Assembly (NCBI RefSeq): GCF_026151205.1
Contig: NC_087077.1
Span: 806,001-870,000 of the forward strand
Source: Bolinopsis microptera
Taxonomy: Eukaryota > Ctenophora > Tentaculata > Lobata > Bolinopsidae
Length of the DNA stretch: 64,000 nucleotides
Direction of reading: 5' to 3'
Both the position numbers and the translations under genes were made by a program. Below, in pieces: positions 21,543 through 33,500 of this stretch (the first letter of the stretch is position 1; every line of letters begins with the position of its first letter). The notes beneath the pieces were generated by a model, which saw only the letters and a list, made by a program, of their open reading frames with translations, ran no database searches and was not told the DNA's origin.

Positions 21543-24500
21543 CTAGCGATATCTCGCACTGCCAGCAGCAGCAATAGCGAATATTTTGTTTTTCTTTCTC
21601 ATCTCCCACCACATTTCATACTCCTCTACATGTAGGAGATATCTCCTGATAGGACCTGGGATCAGATCCGCAGAATCCACCATTCTCTCACAAAACCCAA
21701 CTTTCGTAGTAACAGTCAGATACTTGGTTTCCTGGTCCAAGTTCTCGTTTTCCAGAAGCGCGCGCCGCGCGAGACACGACGTTTTGCGCTTGATGTGCGG
21801 TATTGAGTCGTCAGTGTTGGAGGGTTTGTCGCCGCGGTGTGTTAGAAAGCCGCTAGAAGGAGGCTGGGTCAGCTCTAGTAACTTGCGGAGGTTGCTAGGT
21901 CCGGTGAGGCGGCGTATAGCTAGTCGGCACAGAGATTGCAGGCTGGGAACTGTACCTGAAATGGGAGGTGGGTTAGTAAGTCATGTGGTGTGACGTCATG
22001 TCACGTGGTGTGACGTCATGTCACGTGGTGTGACGTCATGTCACGTGGTGTGACGTCATGTCACGTGGTGTGACGTCATGTCACATGGTGTGACGTCATG
22101 TCACGTGGTGTGACGTCATGTTACGTGGTGTGACGTCATGTCACATTGTGTAACGTCATGTCACGTGGTGTGACGTCATGTCACATGGTGTGACGTCATG
22201 TCACGTGTTGTAATGTATGTAATTTGTACACAAACCACAGTAAAGTGGCTAATAATTGTCCAAGACAAGAATTACTGAGAAGTGATGGTAATTGTGGGGT
22301 GGTAGCCGAGGATTGCTTGCGCAGTTTTAGTACACGTAAATACCAGATCTCTATAGTGACTTAATGCGTTGGTATGCCACGTGACGCAACAGCAAATACC
22401 ACATTCCTGGCAAGGCACATGATTTGGTGTAATGTTTAACTAGCTGTGCTGCAACATCAGGTCACTCCCTGTATATTAAAGTCACTATTGTATATTAAAG
22501 TCACTATTGTGACGGTACATTACAACTAGACAGAAACAAAGTGCGAAGGGCCTGAACGGAACCCCTCAGTTTCAGTTCCTTGTTTAACACTGCCGTACAG
22601 CAAGGACATTCGCATATTATATAGTACAGCAGACAGTATTTGTATTGTAGATATAAATAATAAACAAGCCTGATATTTGATAGATCAGAAGATAAATTGG
22701 TCTGAAAAATACAGTCCGTTACAGACACTAAATACTTCTCAAATAAGTCGACAAATACTAATTGTGTACTCAGAACACTGGTTATTAGTTGTGTACTGGC
22801 TATACTACTGGTTATACTGGTTATACTGGCTATACTGGCTATACTGGTTATACTGGCTATACTGGTTATACTGGCTATACTGGTTATACTGGCTATACTA
22901 CTGGTTATACTGGCTATACTACTGGCTATACTGGCTATACTGGCTATACTGGTTATACTGGCTATACTGGTTATACTGGCTATACTACTGGTTATACTGG
23001 CTATACTGGCTATACTGGTTATACTGGCTATACTACTGGTTATACTGGCTATCACAAACAGTTGTTATACTGACATAATATCTCCGATTGTTGTGTTACA
23101 TACTGTACAATAGATTTACAGATCATCCCAGTACTTGGTATAATATTCAGTATCATAAACTCTGAGTATACTCACTAAACTAGTACAACAACACACTCCA
23201 CAATCCTAACATTCCATAATACTGTGTCCAGACACTATCTTTTAAAATTACACGTTCCCCGTCATATTTTAGGGGCGGAGGAGACCATTACAGTCGGATT
23301 TGCGGTGCCTTCTTAAAATACTAGCCTTGATCTAATCGTATTATTAACATTAAAAGCAGTAAGATAATATTTAAGATTCCTAAGAAACGTTCAACAAACT
23401 CTTTACTCTACCCAGATGCTTATTTTCTAAACAAGACCTGTTTGTAGACATCGTTAATTTTTAACTATGTAATATATTAAATCATCAACATATGGCAAAT
23501 ATTCAAGGGTTTTTGAAGCAATGACTGTTTGCTTACCTTACAACTCTACTCTACCCTACTCTACTATAACTCCTGTAATTAGAATGTTAGTAGTAAGTCA
23601 AGTCAGGAGTTACACTTATTTACACTCAGTTACACTCAAATACACTCGATACCAGAGCGTTACACTCAGTACCAGAGCGCTTACATCACCACTATTTTAA
23701 ACGTGGCTAGCCAGTGACGAGCTGGTAAAAGCACAAGTGTTGTTTCTTGAAAAAGAAAGACATTCCAAGAGGAGAGCCGTCTGTTGGGAGTTTTTAAACT
23801 GTAGTATTATTATATTCAGTCACAACACTGCGACACCTGTATTCTGTAGTCATCACCTTGTAGGTGCAATATTAGAAGATATGCAGACAGAAAGGTTAAA
23901 AAGTGAAACTAGAAACCCTACCAGAGTTTACAGTCATTGTTGCAATGTCTGATCTAGATACATGTGTCTTAAAATAGGCATGATGAGAAAACCAGCACCC
24001 ACTTAAACTTCACTCCATAAATATTAATCTTTGCCATTAAATCAATCTATAAGAACTTGCATGACCATTATATCGCAAGCCTCTCTCTCTCTATTCAGAA
24101 CAACACCTGGGGCCTGAATGAAAGATCAGTAATCAGTTCCGCATGACATCAGTTCTAATAACTATATCTCTGTAACCAGATGTTTCAGTTCTAATAACTA
24201 TATCTCTGTAACCAGATGTTTCACCCAATTAACAAACATACCAGTACTAATTGTAGTTAGCATGCCATCCAACGTCCTTATATTGGTTAAATACATTGCA
24301 GAAGCAGAATCCCATGCGGGCTGGACAATTACATCACTCCTAACTAAAGTGCTTATTCAAGTACTCCTGAGGTTATAACTGTGGTTATTGCTCCAATTAC
24401 ATCATTTAACATGATCCCCTTGTTCCCCTTGTTCATTTTCCTATAATGTTACCGACAAAGAGAGAGAGAGAGTTACAAATTTGAAACTTAAGGGATACGT

Positions 24501-27500
24501 GAAATAGGAGTGAAGGAAATGTACAGACGGATATTGCACGTTCATATTATAGTGATTGTAGCAATCTTTTATCAATGATCATCTTTTATTTCTCCCACTG
24601 ATTATCATCTGTAAATTGCTTATTTATTTATTCCTTATTGACTTGGATTTCCGACATCTCCTCAAGGCTAGGGTAGAGATAATAACAGCTTCTAAATAAT
24701 ACTTAACATGTGATAATATCATACACTAACTGATATCAAGAGTTATAACATTTCACTATTAATATTCTATAAATAGCAGATAAGATAAAATGACATCAGG
24801 AGATATATTGTCTGTTAAACTCAGCACTGCAAGGAGCAAGGGAGTGACAGATTCTGCAACGTTTCCTTCATTTCTTCACAAATTAATTACTTCTCTACTA
24901 CTTCATGTGGCCTAGGTATGGTGAAGTAAATTGACAGTGGCACAATTTAGATCGATTAAAATTAGAATAAGTAGTATATTCACATAATATTCAACCTTAT
25001 AAAGTACTGTTTGACACACCTTCAAATTGTACATGATAAAAAGAGTCAAAGATAGACACACCTTACTAAAGTCCTTATAGAACATGTTAGAGTTTGTTGT
25101 TTATTACATCATCAACTACTGATACTACTAATGTAACAGATTTACATTTGTTATGATAACTGTGACAACTTTAAAATCATGAAAACTATTGTAATATCAC
25201 AACATCTTTTATCAATATTTGATAGATCGGCGAGAGACTAAACCAGCTTCAATTTCAACTGACATGAACTTAATTAAATACAGATCACTGGAATTCGTCT
25301 ACTTGCTTATACAACTTCTCAAAAATGTGAATACAATTTACAGAAATTTGAAAGTATGCGTTTTTTGTGTGTCAGATCCTAGTAGACAGCTACAATTGCA
25401 TTGTGAGTAGTATTCGCTGTCATATTGCAGCATGTCTTTGAAGAAAATGTCAACATAAAGAACTGCACTCTGCAGGCTCCTGCTAGATCCTGCTGGGTGT
25501 GATTATTGTGATCATGACAAAAAGTCTAGACACACTATCAGAGAACATTGCACAAGATCGCCCCTACACTCAACTAGTAGCTACACCAATACATTTAACA
25601 GTCTACAGCAGCTCAGAACCAGTGTTTTAGGACATGTCATAACATGCCCAGATCAACTATTCCATAAGATCAACCTGATACTCCTGACAAGAGTTGGGGA
25701 GATGTGATATGTCTAGGTAGAATAACTTCGCAGCATGATAAACGGCTACATGGCACAATGCACATGTGTATTGTTCTCACTGTGGATTTAGTGGCTAATT
25801 TGAACTAATAGATAGAGGAAAATAACGGGGATGTTTACTTACCCAGATTATATGACTGGAACTTCAAATCTGGGAGGGTATGACGTCACAGGGTATGACG
25901 TCACATTCCTCTCAAGTGTACTGTTTTACTCCAGGTTTTGACAAATTATTTCCCGTTAGTAAAAGACAGATGTCATACCCAAAATCACACTATTCTATCT
26001 ACATAACACTTGGTAGGCGTGGTAGTGGCAAAGTAAACAACTTACAATTGTCTTGTCAGGATACAAAGCATTTGAAATACCGCCACATTATGTACACATG
26101 ATTTATTAATTAGATTTAGAGATGGTATATAAGGCGCCATTAACCATTTACAAACGTAGAATAATTATATTATCCAAATTTGTGAACTTTCCTAAACTGA
26201 GGCTAAACGTAAGTAACTATAGTTAAACTTATGGTAAACATGGTGATGATTGCCGACTGCGGCTTCTAGTAGACGTGATGTGGCTGCTCTATTTTATTTA
26301 TTAGGCAGTATTTTTGGCTGGACTTCTCGAAATAATTTTGAGCATGTTTATGGCGTGGGAATTGTCTGCGGAAACCTCACACGGGACGTAAATAGAAAGT
26401 TCAAGGTTTAAGTCACCTCATATGAACGTCATTCTATGTCTAACATTATTTTCTCAGTCACAACATTAAGAGTAGAAAACATTATAATTATTCACAAGTA
26501 ATGTGCCAACAACACTCGGTGCTTTACAGTACAATCCCACACACTTATCATCCGTTATTATATTGTAACATTTGGTATGCCGTCTGTAACTTCTTAACAA
26601 CAACATTTCCGCTCCAACATAATTACAAACACCCATCAACCCGCCAATCAAAAGCCAGGAAACACTTCGTTAACCAATCAAATGTATTGGTCAAAACCAC
26701 GTGACACTAAAAAGTTTATTGTGTCTGTAATGAAAAGCGGCTGCTGACCAATGGGAAGGACATGAAGTGTATGCCACAGTCACGTGGTCTCGTTTTCTAT
26801 GCGTATTTTATGTGCAGTTTCCGGTGATGGTTTTTGCTCGCCAACACAGCCACACGACCTTAGACCAAATAGCCCGGCAAAAGTGATCTCTCCCAAATTT
26901 CAGGTGACGCCCAAAATTGATTTCCTGCTTACTCAAAGTACCAGATTCCTTCTACACACGGAGCTATCAGGGTTGCCTCCCAGTTCCTGATTTGTCTAGA
27001 GAGATTTCCCGCTCAAACAGGAAGAGAGTAGTTTGGCTGGGTATGGTAAGGTATAACAAGTGCGAACATGTCCTCCTTCTCTCGTGTTCTGGAACAATAT
27101 CTTCAAGGACACACTACTCACGGTACGTTTTGGATGAAGGCTGGAAATGAGACCCACAAAAGGTTTTGAGCTTAGTTCAAGTCAGAAACACAGTGTTCCA
27201 GAATAGTTCCAAAGAATCACCAGGCCATAACCCTGGTATTCAGTGATTATGAATATTAATGTTATAGTTGCCAGCATTGTGCAACTGCAAGTTGACCGCA
27301 CGGCGCACTGTATTTTAGTTAACTATAATCTTATAATGTGTCAGGAGCTAATATTTTAGCTAGAAAACTAGTCCAATACTGAGTAACTTTAAATTAATAT
27401 ACACTGTTCAGGATGTAAAATATAGCCCCTTAGTAACATGAACACACTCAGTAGCACACATCTACATCACTTATTATAGTTCAGGAGGAACCACAGAAAA

Positions 27501-30500
27501 TGGAGATTGAGAAGCTAAAAGTTCAGCATATCTGGAATGTACTCACTTTCAGAGGCTGCTGAGTGCTGATTTGACTGTATTCAAGTTAGATCCTACAATC
27601 CTGGGATTTGGTGATTCTAAGAATTGCGAGTTCAGACAACACCTCCATCTGTAACTAGTCAGCACTCCTGGGCACAATCCCGAGAAGCTAACCAACAAGT
27701 CAGCCTTGTTGACAATCTTGTTAACAACAGGAGGGAGACGGCTCACTACAATAACACATCACACCAGCTCAGTGTGACCTATAGTGTGACCTATAGTGTG
27801 ACCTATAGTGTGACCTACAGTGTGACCTATAGTGTGACCTATAGTGTGACCTATAGTGTGACCTACAGTGTGACCTATAGTGTGACCTATAGTGTGACCT
27901 ATAGTGTGACCTATAGTGTGACCTATAGTGTGACCTATAGTGTGACCTATAGTGTGACCTATAGTGTGACCTATAGTGTGACCTATAGTGTGACCTATAG
28001 TGTGACCTATAGTGTGACCTATAGTGTGACCTATAGTGTGACCTATAGTGTGACCTATAGTGTGACCTATCAGCAGTGCAGCTCAGAGGTCAACATGATA
28101 GAGCTCCTGTTAAACACATTTCAAGAGACCTCTCTCTCTCTTGACTAACTGACTGGCTGGTTATGACATTGTGTTCAGTGTTTTATTATATGCTTTTGAA
28201 TGGCAAAAACCTTTCATAACGTTGAAGTATGGAATTAAAGATAGGTAGGTGACGTGAGTAGCTTCTAAAATTGGAGAATCGCCCAAAATGTGAGAACATT
28301 TACGTCGACACCCACCAGTCACCACCGGCCCAGTCAAGTGTTTTCAGTCAAAACTCTGTAATGACAGGCTATAGATAAGTTGTAGGTTTAGGAATTAGGA
28401 GCTAGGACACTGCAGTGCTGGTGTTGTCAAATAACAGGGGATATCTAGTGTGAGGTGTTAAACCAACATGTTGTAGAGATTGTAGACAACAGTAGATACT
28501 GTCAACAGTCTGCACTTCAAAGTGCCGGGCACGACTCTGTAGAATCGTAGACTGTATAATGGTATCTAGCAGTTAGCTTTATCTCACTGTGTACTGACTA
28601 CTGGGGTATATATATCAAACATAATACTGGTAATATATTCTGTTTGTCTCACGATAGGACTACAAACATTGTACTGTTATTATTATTATTTACTATTGTC
28701 AATGGTTCATGAAATTTACATTAGATTTGTGAAATGAGCTATTTTGGTATCTATCGTGTGAGCAAATTTGAATCGAGAAAATTCCAAAAATCCAAGAATT
28801 TGTTCCAGTCATCACTTACATGACAGCTCAATTCATTACCAGGTTGAAACATGCAGGTAAAATTGGTAAAATTGTTGCGCCGCTTGGTAATTCCACTTCT
28901 GCGGGCTCTGAGTATGCAGTTTTAGATTTTTATAAAACTATCAGCTAAGTGTCATCTTTAAATAGCACCTAACTCACACAACATAACCACACGGCTACTA
29001 TATTCACCATAATTTGTGGTGTTGTCAACAATTATGTGCAAATAATGCGGTTCACAAGATAACACTTTGACACTGTCTCTACATTCGCCAGACAACATTC
29101 CACACTGTGTGTTGTTCTGGTTTAACCACAGTATTTTTAACCACAGTATTTTTAACTGGCACAGTATTTTTAACCACAATTATATTAACCACTTTTTATA
29201 TTATATCTCAACATGTTATAAGGCTACTTTCCATTGTAGTTTTTAATGTAATAAAGAGTGAGGTCAGTGAGGCTGAAATACAAACCAATCAAGTGGCTCA
29301 GTGCTTGATAAAGCTACTTCAGCAATGGAATGATAAACGTATCTTGAGACACATATCGTGTGTTACCTGATACATTTATTAAATAATGAAATGGATACAG
29401 TTATTGTATCTCTGTTACCTGATACATTTATTAAATAATGAAATAGATACAGTTATTGTGTTATACTGTTAGATACAGTTATTGTATCTGACAAAAGTTG
29501 AGGCTGATATAATAAGATAATTACCAAGATATCCGGATATCTGATACTCCAGATAACATCTGTAATTTATCTAAAAATATCTCTTCACAGACAGTGAGAC
29601 CTTACATTTTAATAATCCCTAAGAAGGGGTACCCCCCCTCCCTAAGCTAAGTTCAGGCTTGAGATCGATAATTAACATTGTTACAAATTTATTATATTTT
29701 AAATCCAGCGAAGTGTTAATATAAGAGACTTTCTGCAATAATAACGCCGGGATTCTTTTGAAACTGTGCCAGTATATTCCCTGTAGCACACGTGTGTAAC
29801 AAATTAGAAAGTCGCTAAAGTACAAGTTTACTACAAGTCTCAGTTTTACTTTATGTTACAGTAGGGGGTGAAACCTGTAATCGCTGTAACTCAGGTGATC
29901 TCAGTAATATCCTAACACGTGACACCATGTGACACCACGTGACAGGAAGACTCATGTCACATGTGACACCACGTGACATGTCACATGTGGTACTTTGTCT
30001 GCTCCGCTGCGCTGTAACAATTTCAATACATATATACGATTTTATCCTTGTAAAAAGTAGAAGAAACTATTCAATTAGTAACAATTATTGGCTGAGCTTT
30101 CTATTTTGATATACGTCAGTTCTATCAATCTCCCATCTTTGATCGGGTTAGATAGTTAGTGCAGTTTACCGAGTACCCAGTAGTAAGCAGATCCGGTAAT
30201 TTAACCCAAAATATACATCACTCTCTTCTCTCGTTACTTCTTATGACTAAATCCAACAGTTCACGCTAAATTAGATTAGCGAAAAGAATTTCGTTTTAAA
30301 TTTAGCTACATTTTACACAAGCGGCTGCACGATGTAATGATATCTAAATAAACACTGAAGATAATAAGTAACTGAACAGGCCATGTGGTAGTTACATTTC
30401 CAGTACACTGCTCAGTACCTACTTTTTCCCTTTATTCCAAACATATCGAGTCAATGACGTAGGCTGCAACTTGCACTCTGTTGTTATTTTTGGCAGGAAA

Positions 30501-33500
30501 GTTACTCAAGCTGGCCTTTGGTACCTAGACTTCCTTATTTGGCCGTTTGAGTGACAGGATCCTCATTCGAATGATAGAGTTCAAATTATCGTGTATCTAC
30601 TTGACTGCTTAGCAAGGATGTGTTTCTACGAAAATCAATACTTTCCTTGAACTAGAATTTAGAGTAATTAACATCAATAAATTCAGTTAAGAGGTTACAC
30701 CGTTATTTCAGTGACATTCGAGCATGGTATTGGATGCCTACCAAAACCTCAATCCCAATTACTACGAGAATTCATGGCATTAATATGACATAACATTCTC
30801 AAAATACCAAAGTTTGTGGGAATACCATTAATATATGCATTCCCCTGATCGTTTTGGTGGGGTTTGTATCATTTAATCATTTAATTATATAAGCATGAAG
30901 ACCTTATAGTCTTCCGTAAGGGCTGCAATCACCTTCGAATTGTAGGTTGCATGTCTAGGTTTTTTTCTTTTATGTCAAGGCGGAAAAGGTGCAGGAGACC
31001 ACCTACTCCACGATGGCATCTGATACAATTCAATAAGAGGTTACACAGTTATTTCAGTGACATTCGAGCATGGTATTGGATGCTTACCGAAACCTCAATA
31101 CCAATTACTAAGAGAATTCATGGCTTTAATATGACGTAACATTCTCAAAATACCAAAGTTTGTGGGAATACCATTAATATGCATACCCCTGATCGTTTTA
31201 GTGGGGTTTGTATCACCTGATGATAATGTAGTCGCGTCAACCTGATGAAGTAGCTCAAAGTACCGGGTATTAGTACGACTAGACCACAGTAAATCAAGAT
31301 ATCAGGAGGGAGTACTGCGGAGTAAATTACCCTAAATTACCCTGGCTCAATTACCCTGTCTTTACTTCTGTCTCCACTGTTCAATATTCAATACTGCATG
31401 GGTATTAATATTACGATATTATATGGGCTTATGCCCAATACAGTAACCAGGCAGTTACATTGGATTAAATCACATTTTCCAAACGGAGAAGTTGTAATGA
31501 GCAAAGGAACTGACTGATCGACCAAGGATAGCTTGGAGATCTAGGTCGTTTCCACAGAATCATGAGATATTATCTACAGTATGACCGGGGCGGGAAAAGC
31601 CGGTAAACGGGATGCAAAGTCTATTATATGTGACCATGTAAATCCCTCTGGTGCAGTGCCAAGTGAGATTTCAAGCTCATTTCAAATCCAGCTTCCACGC
31701 TTGCCAGACTGCTCAATACCTAAATAGACTGATAACTACTAGAAATACTAGGCAGGGGCTACCACACCAAAATTACATCATCTTTTAAAAGCAAAATCTC
31801 ATTAACATTCGTCATTCACGACTTCACTGATACTAGAGTACTGGTGAGTGATATGAATCAAGTTATACTCAACAGTCAAATTTACCAAAGGGGTCTGTCA
31901 AGAACAACTTAAGATAACTTGCCTCTCGCTTAAAACTAACAGCTAAATTAATGGGAGACTTTCTTAAAGTAGTTTATGAGAAACCAAGAAATTTACAAAG
32001 TATTAATAAAGTAACTATGAGTAGTAACTATAGTAACTATGAAGTAGTAACTATAGTAACTAAGTAGTAACTATGAAGTAGTAACTAACCGATAGCATTA
32101 GCGACTATAAGTTGGGAGGCAGTGAGGAGTGAGGGAGTGTCCTCAGTGTTAGCTTGTCTCAGGGAACTACGAGACATACAGGAAGTGTGACGAACACAAC
32201 ACGATCTCCTGCAGCTGAAATTGAGAGTAAGTTACTGAGGAGTAACGTGATTAAGGAGCAGTGAGGAGTAACGTGATTAGGGAGCAGTGAGGAGTAACGT
32301 GATTAGGGAGCAGTGAGGAGTAACGTGATTAAGGAGCAGTGGGGAGTAACGTGATTAAGGAGCAGTGAGGAGTAACGTGATTAAGGAGCAGTGATGAGTA
32401 ACGTGATTAAGGAGCAGTGAGGAGTAACGTGATTAAGGAGCAGTGAGGAGTAACGTGATTAAGGAGCAGTGAGGAGTAACGTGATTAGGGAGCAGTGAGG
32501 AGTAACGTGATTAGGGAGCAGTGAGGAGTAACGTGATTAAGGAGCAGTGGGGAGTAACGTGATTAAGGAGCAGTGAGGAGTAACGTGATTAAGGAGCAGT
32601 GAGGAGTAACGTGATTAGGGAGCAGTGAGGAGTAACGTGATTAGGGAGCAGTGAGGAGTAACGTGATTAAGGAGCAGTAAGGAGTAACGTGATTAAGGAG
32701 CAGTGAGGAGTAACGTGATTAAGGAGCAGTGAGGAGTAACGTGATTAAGGAAAAGTGAGGAGTAACGTGATTAAGGAACAGTGAGGAGTAACGTGATTAA
32801 GGAACAGTGAGGAGTAACGTGATTAAGGAACAGTGAGGAGTAACGTGATTAAGGAGCAGTGAGGAGTAAGGTGATTAAGGAGCAGTGAGGAGTAACGTGA
32901 TTAAGGAGCAGTGAGGAGTAACGTGATTAAGGAGCAGTGAGGAGTTATGTGATTAAGGAGTAGGAGGCTAGGAGCTGGCCGGATTGCTGATAAATTTTCG
33001 TTTTAAAGGTTCCGGGGTCCTCCTTTAAAAGGAATGGTAAAGGAAGATTAAATATTTTTTGATTTTGTTTATTGGCGACCTCTCTCAGATCATGGTGACA
33101 GAAAATATTATCATCAAACTGCTAAATTCCTAGAGAATCACAAGATCAACTCGTTTTAAATCTAAAGCGTTCTTCATAAAGAACTTAAATTCGGGCCAAA
33201 CCTAATTTGGTAAATTCTGGTTTAAAGTCCATAGTTGTTAGCATGTACTAACAAAGAATTGTGGCTTTATAATGTTCTACAATGTTCGAAATTCCTCTTT
33301 ACTGCATTCTTTGCTAAAAGTTTGGTCAAAACCCACGATTTTCACAATAAGAAATAGGATTGAGGTAAACATGGAATACGTGTCAAGTAGGCATGAATAC
33401 TGAAAATCTTTTTGTAAGTTCCGTAAGTTTCGTACTAAATGACGCAAAATTCTGAAAGCAGCTAAATTTCATTTTTTAAACACTAATGTGTCAGGTCATC

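Larger units (their letters stand above)
22211..32089. other. Ankyrin/SOCS intron 9, no nested gene recognised
   Basis: About 10 kb of AT-rich intron. It includes the repeats listed separately and small direct duplications at 24149-24222 (32 bp twice), 29133-29180 and 29370-29480. CACGTGAC clusters lie at about 29915-29995. No coding exon with family resemblance was found on either strand. Confidence 0.55.

Noticed and set aside
22504-23078. Repetitive YWLYWLY, TGYTGY and IASITS frames
   Set aside because: Artefacts of the 9-bp TATACTGGY minisatellite.
26784-27150. Two overlapping plus-strand frames in the long ankyrin intron as a nested gene
   Set aside because: No domain, no consistent splice structure, and the frames overlap in different phases.
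27624-28148. 174-codon frame rich in Ser-Val-Thr-Tyr
   Set aside because: The 12-bp repeat keeps the frame open; flanking residues show no domain and lie in an intron.
32225-32965. CRISPR-like regular array
   Set aside because: Units are contiguous 25-bp tandem repeats without unique spacers, in an animal intron.
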